Assembly: GCA_900143635.1 (NCBI GenBank)
Contig: FREY01000003.1
Span: 387,220-451,219, forward strand
Direction: 5' to 3'
DNA from: Rhodobacteraceae bacterium Alg231-04
Lineage (GTDB): Bacteria; Pseudomonadota; Alphaproteobacteria; Rhodobacterales; Rhodobacteraceae
DNA length: 64,000 bases
Made by a program: the position numbers and the translations under genes. The notes below the pieces were generated by a model. It saw only the letters and a list, made by a program, of their open reading frames with translations. It ran no database searches and was not told where the DNA came from. Shown one piece after another: positions 16,447 through 25,463 of this stretch (positions within the stretch are counted from its first letter, which is position 1; the number at the start of each line of letters is the position of its first letter).

Positions 16447-17645
16447 TGGCCCAAGATGACCTGCAAGTGATGCGTGACCTGATAAAGACCCACCGCGAAG
16501 GCTTTGCGCTGGACCGACATTTCTACACCTCAAAGGCAGTCTATGACGACGACATCAAAGCCTTCTGGAACCACAATTGGATCTGGGTCGGCCATGTCAG
16601 CCAAATTGCAGATCCGGGCGACTACTTCCTGTTCGATTACGGCCCGGAATCCGTCATCGTGGTGCGCGACCGCGAGGGGGATGTGCGCGCCCATATGAAC
16701 GTCTGCCGCCATCGTGGATCGCGGGTCTGTCTGGAAAAGCAGGGCACGGCGCGGGTGTTTTCCTGCCCCTATCACGCCTGGACCTTTGGTCTGGACGGAA
16801 AATTGCGCGGAGGGCGCGCGATGGGGCCGGAATTTGAACCCAAGGAATACGGGCTTTTCCCGGTGCAGGTGCAGATTTTCGAGGGGCTGATCTTTATCTG
16901 TGCCGATGAAAACCCGCCTGATCTGGCCGACAGCCTCGCCCAGTTGAAACCACTGGCAGCGCCGATGCAGCTGGAGCGGCTGAAACTGGCGCATGAGGCG
17001 TCCTACCCGGTGCCCGCCAATTGGAAGCTGGCGATTGAAAACTATCTGGAGTGTTATCACTGCGCGCCGTCGCATCAGGAATATGCCCGCAGCCATTCGC
17101 TGAAGGATCCCGCCGATGTCGAGAAATACGCCGATGCCCTGCGTGACCGCTCTGCCGCCATTGGTCTGCCGATAGAGGAGCTGGACATGACGGGCCCCAA
17201 TGCAGCGGCCCCCGGGGCAGATGTCTACTGGCGCCGATATCCGCTGTTTCCCGGCTATGACACCGGCAGCAAGGATGGCGGCGCGCTGGCGCCGCCCTTG
17301 GGTGTGCTGACAGGACATGACGGAGGCGCCACCGATTTGGCCGTTGGAACGCTCAACTACTTTCTGATCTATGCCGATCATCTGGTCGGCTACCGCTTCA
17401 TTCCGCGTGGATTGCAGGAGACGGACATTCAGATCGCCTGGTATGTGCGCGACGATGCCGAGGAAGGGCGCGACTATGACCGCGAGGCGCTGACCTGGCT
17501 GTGGCACGTGACCTCGCTCGACGATGAAAAGATCATCCGCCACAATCAGGAGGGCGTGAACTCGCACCGCTTTGTGCCCGGCCCCCTCTCGGAAATGGAA
17601 TGGAGCCTGCCCGGTTTCTACCAGAGCTATTTCAACAAGATCTGA
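16446..17645 (+). CDS. Rieske oxygenase alpha subunit, quaternary-amine demethylase type
   Basis: A 399-residue Rieske non-heme iron oxygenase. The 2Fe-2S motif is CRHRGSRVC and CPYHAWTFG (about residues 87-113), and the mononuclear iron site is in NYLECYHCAPSH. It resembles GbcA-type glycine-betaine monooxygenase and stachydrine demethylase, which remove one N-methyl as formaldehyde. Its ATG shares one base with the stop of the flavoprotein demethylase, so the two are coupled and probably act in sequence on successive methyl groups. No ferredoxin reductase partner (GbcB-like) is encoded next to it, so electrons must come from elsewhere. The exact substrate is open: glycine betaine, proline betaine and similar compounds all fit. 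Confidence 0.9.
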   Translation: MAQDDLQVMRDLIKTHREGFALDRHFYTSKAVYDDDIKAFWNHNWIWVGHVSQIADPGDYFLFDYGPESVIVVRDREGDVRAHMNVCRHRGSRVCLEKQGTARVFSCPYHAWTFGLDGKLRGGRAMGPEFEPKEYGLFPVQVQIFEGLIFICADENPPDLADSLAQLKPLAAPMQLERLKLAHEASYPVPANWKLAIENYLECYHCAPSHQEYARSHSLKDPADVEKYADALRDRSAAIGLPIEELDMTGPNAAAPGADVYWRRYPLFPGYDTGSKDGGALAPPLGVLTGHDGGATDLAVGTLNYFLIYADHLVGYRFIPRGLQETDIQIAWYVRDDAEEGRDYDREALTWLWHVTSLDDEKIIRHNQEGVNSHRFVPGPLSEMEWSLPGFYQSYFNKI

Positions 17646-17715
17646 CAGCGCGCGAACACTGACAGACCCAAAGGGCCGCATCGCGGCCAGACACTGACTA
17701 AACCGGAGACCGCAT

Positions 17716-19284
17716 ATGGTTGACGTTACCAAAACCCGTTCCCGCCGCCGCAGTGGCGGCCGCGAAGCGCGCGCCGCTGCCCGAACGCAAAGTTCATCCT
17801 CGCAGGCGATCTGGCCCGGCACGCCCGGCGGGCGCTACCGGCCTCTGTCAGACACTGACATGCAGAGAATTCACCACGCCGCCCTGACCATTCTGGAAGT
17901 GACAGGCATTGGTGATCCAACGCAGGAGCTGCTGGATCTGGTGCTGCCCAAAGGCGCGGTTCTGAACGATCATGGCCGCCTGTGTTTCCCCCGCACCCTG
18001 ATGGAAGACCTGCTGGCAGGTTCGGCAAATGAATTCTACGTCCACGCCCGTGGCAGTCGCGCCGGCAAAGACGACCTGCATTGTACCAAAGAGAAGGTCT
18101 ATTTCGCCAACTCCGGCACGGCGGTGACAACCTTTGACGCCTCCAGCCGCAGCTACCGGCCGTCTACAATGCAGGACATCTATGATTTCACACGGCTGGT
18201 CGACCGGCTGGATCATCTCCACATGACCGGCGACACCGTTCTGGCGACGGATGTGACGCAGGATTTCGAGCATGACATGACTATGCTCTATGCGATCCTT
18301 GCGGGCAGCGAAAAGCCGTCATGCCTGACCTTCCGCGACCGCGCGCATATAAAACCGGCGATCGAGATGTTCGATATGGCCTCTGGCGGCGAGGGCATGT
18401 TTCTCAAGAAACCCTCGGTGATCTTCGGCGGCTGCCCCATCGTGTCACCGCTGCGGTTCGGGCGCGAAAACCTTGAGATCATGATCGATACGGCCAAACT
18501 GGGCCTGACCTGCGATCTGGCCGTGCCACCACAGGCCGGCGCCACCTCGCCTGCGCCGCTGGCCGGTACATTGGCGCAGGCGGTGGCGGAAACCCTGTCC
18601 TGTGTGGCCATCGTCAATCTGATCAACCCCGGCACCCCGGTGGTCTTTGCCGCCTGGCCCTTCATCACCGATCTGCGCACCGGGTCTTTCACCGGTGGCT
18701 CTGGCGAACAGGCGCTGATCTCGGCCGCCGCGATCCAGATGGGCAATTTCTATAACCTGCCCACCTCCGTCGGCTGCGGTATGACCGATGCAAAAATTCC
18801 CGACGCCCAATACGGGCTGGAAAAGGCGCTGACCTTCAGCCTTGCCGCCCATGCAGGCGCCAATCGCCTTTGCGAATTCGGCGGCATGGTTGGCTCGCTC
18901 ATGGGCTGTTCGTTTGAATCCATGGTCATCGACAACGAAGCCGCCGCCATGATCACCCGCACCCTGCGCGGCATCGAGGTCAGCGACGAAACCCTGTCTG
19001 TCGAGGTGATCCACGACTGCGCAATTGACCCCGGCCATTTCCTTGGCAATCCCCAGACACTGAAGTTCATGGAGACCGAATACGTCTATCCTGACCTGAT
19101 GGACCGCGAGTTGACAGACACCTGGGAGAAAGCCGGTAAACAAACCATGTTTGACCGCGCGCGGGTGGTTTCGGACGGAATTTTGAAGGAGCACTACCCA
19201 AATTATTTTGGCAGCAAATTGGACGCCGAGGTCCGCGCCAAATTCCCAGTAAGACTGTCAAAAGACGCGATGCGAACAAGCTGA
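17716..19284 (+). CDS. MttB-family methyltransferase, non-pyrrolysine
   Basis: A 522-residue protein of the trimethylamine methyltransferase MttB superfamily (COG5598). Family blocks are IHHAALTILEVTGIGDPTQE near residue 50, VFFAN-like VYFANSGTAVTTFD near 135 and GCGMTDAKIPDAQYG near 355. The whole length is read without an in-frame amber codon, so it belongs to the non-Pyl branch, some of whose members demethylate glycine betaine or proline betaine to a corrinoid protein. No corrinoid protein or methyl-corrinoid:folate transferase gene lies in this window. The basic Arg-rich first 25 residues are odd. It ends the operon; a 12-bp imperfect hairpin follows. Confidence 0.88.
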   Translation: MVDVTKTRSRRRSGGREARAAARTQSSSSQAIWPGTPGGRYRPLSDTDMQRIHHAALTILEVTGIGDPTQELLDLVLPKGAVLNDHGRLCFPRTLMEDLLAGSANEFYVHARGSRAGKDDLHCTKEKVYFANSGTAVTTFDASSRSYRPSTMQDIYDFTRLVDRLDHLHMTGDTVLATDVTQDFEHDMTMLYAILAGSEKPSCLTFRDRAHIKPAIEMFDMASGGEGMFLKKPSVIFGGCPIVSPLRFGRENLEIMIDTAKLGLTCDLAVPPQAGATSPAPLAGTLAQAVAETLSCVAIVNLINPGTPVVFAAWPFITDLRTGSFTGGSGEQALISAAAIQMGNFYNLPTSVGCGMTDAKIPDAQYGLEKALTFSLAAHAGANRLCEFGGMVGSLMGCSFESMVIDNEAAAMITRTLRGIEVSDETLSVEVIHDCAIDPGHFLGNPQTLKFMETEYVYPDLMDRELTDTWEKAGKQTMFDRARVVSDGILKEHYPNYFGSKLDAEVRAKFPVRLSKDAMRTS

Positions 19285-19294
19285 CACAGCGACA

Positions 19295-19331
19295 CCACAA
19301 CACGACTGCGGCCCGCGCCGTCGCGTTGTGG
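19295..19331 (+). terminator. Hairpin after the MttB gene
   Basis: Stem CCACAACACGAC at 19295-19306 and GTCGCGTTGTGG at 19320-19331 pairs over 12 bp with one mismatch, loop 13 nt, starting 11 nt after the stop. It lacks a T tract. It lies before the convergent thioesterase gene and probably separates the two units. Confidence 0.5.
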
Positions 19332-19422
19332 TTCCAGGGCTTCCACGGTTTTCAAAAGCGGGGCATGGCGGCTATGGACCAATAATCTGGGCGGCCGGTC
19401 ACACGCTGATCAGCTGTGGCGG

Positions 19423-19902
19423 TCAAAGATCCTTGGCGACCTGCCCGTCGGGTACCTTGATCTCCTGCGGCGGAGGTGCAGCATTCAGGATCTCTTCGAC
19501 CTGGGCGCGGATCACATCGGGCCACGGCGTCGCTTTCTTCGCGCTCAGATTGATGCACACCAGCGTAATCACCGTCCGCAGACGTTCTTCGTCGCCGCAT
19601 TTGCAGGATATATTGAACGACAGGCTGGACCGGCCGATCCGGTTGAGCGTCATTTGAAACTGCAGCCGATCTTCAAGATAGCTCGCCTCAAAGAAATCCG
19701 TTTCCATCCGCACGGTCGGCACGGTGACGTGCATTTCCTGATGCATCCTGTTGAAGGAATAGCCAAGCCTTTGTTCAAAGAACCGCTCGACCGTCAGGTT
19801 CAGCATTTCGTAGTAGCGCGGGTAAAAGACGATGCCGGCCGGATCGCAGTGCTGGAAGCGTACAGTCTGCACCTCTTCAAAAAAATTTGCTGTTATGGTC
19901 AT
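19423..19902 (-). CDS. Acyl-CoA thioesterase, 4HBT hotdog family
   Basis: A 159-residue single hotdog-fold thioesterase of the YbgC/4-hydroxybenzoyl-CoA thioesterase family. The active-site block VRFQHCDPAGIVFYPRYYE (Asp in HCDPAG) is near residue 15. The protein hydrolyses an acyl-CoA to acid and CoA; the acyl group is not predictable. The frame is open to 20025, but ATG 19902 begins right before the fold and has AGGCG upstream. It converges on the MttB operon. Neighbours give no clear pathway link. Confidence 0.85.
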   Translation of the reverse strand: MTITANFFEEVQTVRFQHCDPAGIVFYPRYYEMLNLTVERFFEQRLGYSFNRMHQEMHVTVPTVRMETDFFEASYLEDRLQFQMTLNRIGRSSLSFNISCKCGDEERLRTVITLVCINLSAKKATPWPDVIRAQVEEILNAAPPPQEIKVPDGQVAKDL

Positions 19903-20281
19903 CGCCTGCTCGCCTGAAAATTCCTGATACACTGGCGCACAGTGCCGGGATTCACAGCCTCCAGCAACGCGAAAATCGGCCGCTTTCCGGCAAAGCTCCC
20001 TCTCGAACACGACCGCGACTTTCACAAGGGGCGGCCATTTTTCGCCATTGGTCCGGGTTCTGTCACCTTACAAACATGCGGATCAGCGTCACCAGGGCCA
20101 AAAGGAGCGGAGCGCCGCTCAACGTCCCCCCTCACCGGCTTGCAAACTCCGCTGCCCCGCAACAGGTGAAAACGCGAAATAACGTTCCAAGCGCTGAGTA
20201 ATGGTAAATCGGCAGCCAAAGTCCGGCCTGCCCGATCTTGTTAAGAAGACCCGCCACCGCGGGTAGGTGAGAGGACATTAT
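19903..20281. other. Intergenic region between thioesterase and AbgT genes
   Basis: About 380 bases between two divergent starts. I see only short frames without family motifs and no ribosome site. The region must hold the promoters of both genes; GAGAGG (20271-20276) ahead of ATG 20282 is the ribosome site of the transporter. I found no operator-like repeat. Confidence 0.4.
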
Positions 20282-21973
20282 ATGACCGATAGTTCCGGCA
20301 AATCTGACATGCTGAAACGGTTTCTCGATTTTGTGGAACACGTGGGCAACCGGTTGCCGCATCCGACAGCCATGTTCATCTGGCTGATCGGCCTGTTGCT
20401 GGCCCTGACTGCGGTTCTTTCGGCCTTTGGAGTCTCGGTGGAAACACCGACCGGCAATTACCCGATCAACAATCTCGTCGGCAATGGATCGGTCGAACTG
20501 CAAAACCCCCGCAACGGCGAAGTCACCGCGACCTTTGCCAGCGGCTGGGATTACCTGTTCCAGACCCTGACCCCGAATTTCGTCAACTTCGCGCCTTTTG
20601 GCATGGTTGTTGTCATCATGCTGGCCATCGGTGTTGCCGAACACGGCGGGCTGATCAGCGCCGCCATTCGCAAGATGGTCATCAGTGTCCCGGCCCAGTT
20701 GGTCACCCCCGCTGTGGTCTTTGCCGGGGTGATGGCAAATATCGCGGCTGATGCCGGGTATTTCGTCTTGATCCCACTGGGGCCAATTGTCTTCTGGGGG
20801 CTGGGCCGCCACCCGCTGGCCGGGCTTGCCGCCGCCTTTGCCGGGGTGAGCGGTGGGTTTTCCGCAAACCTCGTGGTCACCTCGATCGACCCGCTTCTGG
20901 GAGGGTTCACCCAGCCCGCAGCGGCCGTTGGTGACGGCATTCTAGGCACTGATTTTGCCGAGACTATGAATATCGCGACAATGAACTACTACTTCCTCGT
21001 CGCCTCTACCGTGTTGGTTGTCGTCGTTGGCACGCTGGTGGTGGACAAGCTGATCGAACCCCGTCTTGGCGGCTATACCCCACCCGCGGATGCGGATGTG
21101 CCCGCCATGCCAGATGGGATGACCGCGGCAGAAAACCGGGCGCTCCGTCTGGCCGGGTTGACCGCCCTTGCCTATATCGCCGTGATCGTCTGGACCGCCA
21201 TTCCTGTCAGCAGCAAAATCCCACTGCTGGGGGTCTTTTCAACCGCGGCGCTGCCCGCCGCACAGGCCGAGGCACTGATCGCCAGCTACGGTGCGCTGAA
21301 CCTGACCCATGCACCGATCTTTGGCACTCAGGTCATCGTATCGATTCTGTTCTTCTTCTTCATGATCCCCGGCCTGGTCTACGGTGTAGCCATCGGCACC
21401 TTCCGCAGCAGCGTGGATTTCATCCAGACCATGGAGAAAGCCGCCCTGTCGATGGCCAGCTTTATCGTCATGGTGTTTTTCATGGCGCAGTTCATCGCCT
21501 ACTTCAACGCCAGCAATCTGGGCATCCTGATCGCCATGCAGGGTGTGGCCCTGCTGGAATACTTACCCGCCGAAGGCATGGCGGGCACCGTGATCCTGAT
21601 CTTTGGATTTGTGATCCTGTCTGGCTTCATCAACCTGTTCATGGGATCAGCCTCGGCCAAATGGGCGATCCTTGCACCGATTTTTGTGCCGGTGATGATG
21701 ACGGTGGGGTTGACCCCGGCAGCCACGCAAATGCTGTACCGGATCGGCGATTCCAGCACCAATATCATCACGCCGCTGATGACCTATTTTGCTTTCGTGA
21801 TCACCATCGGGTAGAAATACCGCCCCGGTTTTGGCATTGGTTCACTGACCTCGCTGATGCTGCCAATCTCGATCACCTTCATGATCAGCTGGTCGCTGTT
21901 CTTCCTGATCTGGGCCCTTGTTGGTTTGCCACTTGGCCCCGGTGCTGAGGTGTTTTTTGATCTGCCCGAATAG
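20282..21973 (+). pseudogene. AbgT-family transporter gene with in-frame amber codon
   Basis: Encodes an AbgT-type (p-aminobenzoyl-glutamate/efflux family) membrane transporter. Family blocks such as ANIAADAGYFVLIPLGPI and GGFSANLVVTSIDPLLGG are intact. The frame stops at TAG 21812-21814 after 510 residues. Read on in the same frame, the next 52 codons give KYRPGFGIGSLTSLMLP, a last membrane helix and VGLPLGPGAEV, the normal end of the family, before a TAG at 21971. So one base change, most simply CAG to TAG, has removed the last helix. It is either a recent pseudogene, a functional truncation, a suppressed stop or a sequencing error. Start ATG 20282 is preceded by GAGAGG. No frameshift is seen. 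Confidence 0.8.
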
Positions 21974-21992
21974 GCGCTCCAACAAAGCAAAA

Positions 21993-22018
21993 CAGGGGCC
22001 AACATCTGGTGGCCCCTG
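21993..22018 (-). terminator. Intrinsic terminator for the TPP-enzyme gene
   Basis: Perfect 8-bp stem CAGGGGCC at 21993-22000 and GGCCCCTG at 22011-22018 with a 10-nt loop. Read on the minus strand it is followed by TTTTGCTTTGTT, a T-rich run, so it fits Rho-independent termination of the minus-strand gene that ends at 22049. Confidence 0.75.
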
Positions 22019-22048
22019 CCTGTTGCAACCTGCAATCTCACAAATAGA

Positions 22049-23671
22049 TCAAAGCCGCATGCGCGGTACATCATGCGGGTCGAGACGAAGGTCGATCAGA
22101 ACCGGGCCCTTTCGCGACTTCAGAGCATCAAGAGCGGTTTCCAATTTTTCCTTCGAGGACACCTCGATCCCCTGCCCGCCCAGAGACCGGGCAACGGCAG
22201 CAAAAGACGGCCAGTGGAATTCAGTCAAGCTGGGATCCATCTTGCGGTCCAGAAACTGGATATGTTCGGCGCCGTAAGCGGAGTCATTGGCGACAATCAC
22301 GATCAGATCCAGCCCCAGACGCACGGCGGTGTTGAATTCATTAATCCCGCCCATCATGAAACCGCCATCGCCGGTGAACATCACCACCGGCCGTTCAGGC
22401 GCGGCCACGCCCGCGCCGATCGCCTCCTGCAGGCCCAGACCGATGGAACCGAAGTTTGCAGTGACCACAAAGCTCTGTGGGTCGGGCGCAGAGATGCGGC
22501 ACCAGACTTCGGTCATGAAACGCCCACCGTCCGTCACCAGAATACGGTCCTTGGGCAGGGCCTCCTCCAGACGGTCCAGCGCATGAACGAAATTCACCCG
22601 GTCCGCCGCAGTTTTATCAGCGCCAACGGGGTGGGCCGTCAGGGTCTTGATGTCCAGCTCGCGGGTGAACCCGCTGGCGGCGATTTCCGCCTCGTCCAAC
22701 CAGTAGAGAATGGTTTCGGCCGTGCGGCCAGCATCTGCAACCAAGGCCGCATCCGGGTGCAAGCCGCCGCCAATCGCGGTGGGTTCAACGTCCACCTGAA
22801 CAATTCTCTTACCCGACATCAGCTTGCCCCGGTCGGTGGTGAAGTCGTGCAGACCGGTGCCAAAACAGACAATGCAATCGGACTGGGCGATCAGATCATA
22901 GGCCGCAGGCGTCGAAAGGGTGCCAAAGATATCGATGTTATAGGGATGGCCGTTGAACAGCCCCTTGGCCTTTAGCGTGGTCGCAAGCGGCGCCTCCAGC
23001 CGGTCCGCAAGCCGCACCAGCTGTTCGCGCGCCGCAACCGCACCGGCGCCGGCCAGGATCAAAGGGCGGCGGGCCGAGGCGATCATGCCAATCGCATCAT
23101 CCAGAATATCTCCTTCGGCAACGCCGCCGGGCGCGGTGAAGACATCCAGAACGCGGGCCTCATAGGTGACCTCTTCCCACATGAAATCGGACGGCATGTT
23201 CAAAACGATGGGGCGGCGTTCGACCTGTGCGCGGTACATGGCGCGAGCCACATCCATAGCGACTGTGTCCGGGCTGCGCAGCTGTTCGAAGCCAGCACCG
23301 GTTGCCTTGACCACCTCACGCTGATCGGTGCTCTGCAGATGGCGTGCGTTGGCCACAGGCGTATCACCAGCCAGCAGCACCATCGGAATATGGCCGCGCG
23401 CGCCTTCGGTCAGCGCGGTCATGCAATTGGTCAGCGCCGGACCATGGGTCACTGTCGCAACCCCCGGCTTGCCCGCCACATGGGCATAGGCCAGCGCCAT
23501 CAGAACCGAGCTGCCTTCGTGGGCGGCAGGCACGAACTGACCGCCGCAGTCGCGCACAAAACTATCCACGAGGAACAAGTTCGCATCCCCCATCAGGCCG
23601 AACATCGTGGCGACCCCGTGATCCTGAACCGCACAGGCAATTGCTTGGTATACATTCATTTTGAGGCTCAT
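22049..23671 (-). CDS. Thiamine-pyrophosphate enzyme, acetolactate-synthase-like
   Basis: A 540-residue TPP-dependent enzyme of the acetolactate synthase/benzoylformate decarboxylase family. The N-terminal pyrimidine-binding domain has the catalytic Glu in FVPAAHEGSS; the C-terminal cofactor motif runs from GDGGFMMGGINEFN to VANDSAYG. It is shorter and more divergent than biosynthetic IlvB, has no small subunit gene nearby and sits beside a catabolic aminotransferase, so decarboxylation or condensation of a 2-oxo acid is more likely than valine synthesis. ATG 23671 is chosen because AGGAG lies 9 nt upstream; the 45 upstream codons are not family-like. It is about 245 bp downstream of the aminotransferase gene in the same direction. 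Confidence 0.87.
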   Translation of the reverse strand: MSLKMNVYQAIACAVQDHGVATMFGLMGDANLFLVDSFVRDCGGQFVPAAHEGSSVLMALAYAHVAGKPGVATVTHGPALTNCMTALTEGARGHIPMVLLAGDTPVANARHLQSTDQREVVKATGAGFEQLRSPDTVAMDVARAMYRAQVERRPIVLNMPSDFMWEEVTYEARVLDVFTAPGGVAEGDILDDAIGMIASARRPLILAGAGAVAAREQLVRLADRLEAPLATTLKAKGLFNGHPYNIDIFGTLSTPAAYDLIAQSDCIVCFGTGLHDFTTDRGKLMSGKRIVQVDVEPTAIGGGLHPDAALVADAGRTAETILYWLDEAEIAASGFTRELDIKTLTAHPVGADKTAADRVNFVHALDRLEEALPKDRILVTDGGRFMTEVWCRISAPDPQSFVVTANFGSIGLGLQEAIGAGVAAPERPVVMFTGDGGFMMGGINEFNTAVRLGLDLIVIVANDSAYGAEHIQFLDRKMDPSLTEFHWPSFAAVARSLGGQGIEVSSKEKLETALDALKSRKGPVLIDLRLDPHDVPRMRL

Positions 23672-23917
23672 TTCCGGGTGCTCCTGCTGCGCTTTTCCAA
23701 GAGATACGGCACAGGCGATGCGGTGAATGCGCAAAATGATGGGGAAAATCGCATTTTCTGCGTAAATTTCGCACCAAACATAGTTTTTCGCACGAAATTG
23801 TCGCAAAACTCATGTCAGGAGGGAAAATGCAGCACGCCGCCTGCGATCAGCAAGCGGCGTATTGGGAAGCCCTGAGGGCCAAATGCACGTTCCCCTGAAA
23901 GGCGGGAACACATCAGA

Positions 23918-25288
23918 TCACAGAGCGGCGGCTGTCTCTGAAATGGCGTCCTGCAGTGTCGACACAATCGTCTCAACCTGTGTTGGGTTGATGATCAGCG
24001 GCGGAGACAGAACGATGCGATCACCAACAGGGCGCACGATCAACCCGCGCTCGGCGCATTTGCGGAACACGGTTTCACCGGCCTTTGCCGACATCGGCAG
24101 CGGAGATTTCGCGGCCTTGTCGCCGACCAAATCCACCGCCATCATCAACCCGTGGCCGCGCACATCGCCAACAATCGGCAGGTCCATCAGCCGTTTGGCG
24201 CTGGATTGCAGCTGGTCACCAGTGGTGCGCGCATTGGCCAGAAGGCCCTCTTTTTCCATGATACCGATGCTGGTCAGCGCGGCACGGCAGGCCACCGGGT
24301 GACCAAAATAGGTCAGCCCCATCGAGAAAACACCGCCCTCGCTCTGCGGTTTACTGATCACCTCATAGATCTCATCCGAGATCAGGGTGACACCCAGCGG
24401 GATATAGCCCGATGTGATGCCCTTGGCCGAGACCAGAATATCCGGCTGATAATCAAACACCTCTTCCGAGGCAAACCAAGCGCCGAGACGGCCAAAAGCA
24501 GTCACCACCTCATCGGCGATATAGAGCATGTCGTGCTTCTTGCAGACTTCCCACATGCGGCGGTGGTAGCCCTTGGGCGCGACCAGCACGCCGCCGGCAC
24601 CCATCACCGGTTCCGCGATGAAGGCGGCGCAATTGTCCGGCCCCAGCTGCTGAATGCGGTTTTCAAACTCGGCAACAAGGAAGTCGCAATAGGCCGCTTC
24701 GGTCATCTCTTCCGGCTTGGCGTACATGTTGGCCGCCGAGATGTGGTGGATGAACTCCTGCCCGATGCGGTCAAAGCTGTTCTTGGTGGCGTGAATGCCG
24801 GTCAGCTCGGCGGCAACGTAAGTGGCACCGTGGTAGGCGTCATTGCGGCTGATGATCATCTTCTTGCGATGCAGGCCGCGCATGGTGTTGTAGTAGTGAA
24901 CCAGACGCACGGCGGCGTCATTGGCGGTAGAGCCGCCGCAGGTGTAGTAGACGTGGTTCAGGCTGCCCGGCGCATGTTGCGCCAGCCAGTGGCCCAGCTC
25001 GGCGGCGGGTTCATTGGTCGAATGGCCAAACGGGTTATAATACTGCATCTGCATAACCTGTTTGGAGATGGCATCGGCCATTTCCTGACGGCCATGGCCG
25101 ACATTCACGCACCACAGACCGGCGATACCGTCGAGAAACCTGCCGCCATTGCTATCGGTCACATACATGCCTTCGGCGCCGGTGATCACCTGACTGCCCT
25201 CACCCTTGAAGGATGAGAAATCCGTATAGGGGTGCAGCACGTGGTCACGGTCCATTTCCCAGGCCGAAGGGGTGTTTGCGAGTGTCAT
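23918..25288 (-). CDS. Class III (omega) aminotransferase
   Basis: A 456-residue PLP enzyme. The lysine in VSAKGITSGYIPLG forms the Schiff base, and DEVVTAFGRLGAW is the cofactor Asp motif. GLWCVNVGHGR and YYTCGGSTANDAA are typical of omega-amine:pyruvate aminotransferases such as the SpuC (putrescine/spermidine) and taurine or beta-alanine types. It moves an amino group from a terminal amine, making an aldehyde. GGGAG lies before the ATG. The gene is divergent from the second LuxR regulator, and a copy of the 21-bp dyad lies midway between them with a TAGACT -10 at the standard distance, so I infer control by that regulator. Confidence 0.9.
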   Translation of the reverse strand: MTLANTPSAWEMDRDHVLHPYTDFSSFKGEGSQVITGAEGMYVTDSNGGRFLDGIAGLWCVNVGHGRQEMADAISKQVMQMQYYNPFGHSTNEPAAELGHWLAQHAPGSLNHVYYTCGGSTANDAAVRLVHYYNTMRGLHRKKMIISRNDAYHGATYVAAELTGIHATKNSFDRIGQEFIHHISAANMYAKPEEMTEAAYCDFLVAEFENRIQQLGPDNCAAFIAEPVMGAGGVLVAPKGYHRRMWEVCKKHDMLYIADEVVTAFGRLGAWFASEEVFDYQPDILVSAKGITSGYIPLGVTLISDEIYEVISKPQSEGGVFSMGLTYFGHPVACRAALTSIGIMEKEGLLANARTTGDQLQSSAKRLMDLPIVGDVRGHGLMMAVDLVGDKAAKSPLPMSAKAGETVFRKCAERGLIVRPVGDRIVLSPPLIINPTQVETIVSTLQDAISETAAAL

Positions 25289-25337
25289 GCGGATCTCCCG
25301 GAGCTGACAGTTCGGCGCAACATGCGCTTTGGGCGGC

Positions 25338-25385
25338 AGTCTAGGCGCGGGGCCGGATCAGCAGGCAGTCCCCTTGATGGGGTAG
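25338..25385 (-). promoter_or_regulatory. LuxR-box A and promoter of the aminotransferase gene
   Basis: The dyad at 25365-25385 reads GCAGT, one base, CCC, five bases, GGGG, one base, AG. Its centre (25375) lies 32 bp from a minus-strand -10 box TAGACT (25343-25338), so it would sit near -42, the usual site of a LuxR-type activator. It is equally far from the divergent luxR start. Boxes B and C share 15 of 21 positions with it. Confidence 0.65.
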
Positions 25386-25463
25386 TGGTTCGCTGTTGTG
25401 TCCCTTGTTACGCCCTTGCAGCCTTGCAGATGCGCAGGCACAGTCCCGGACAGGAGCCCTCAG

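Noticed and set aside
16530-17822. Minus-strand open frame of 430 codons
   Set aside because: Shadow of the Rieske oxygenase gene and the start of the MttB gene; the plus-strand frames carry clear motifs.
17716-19284. Pyrrolysine-containing MttB
   Set aside because: There is no in-frame TAG within the gene, and no pyl genes are seen; it belongs to the non-Pyl branch.
21812-21814. Amber codon in the AbgT gene read as pyrrolysine
   Set aside because: Transporters of this family have no known need for it, and a CAG-to-TAG mutation is simpler.
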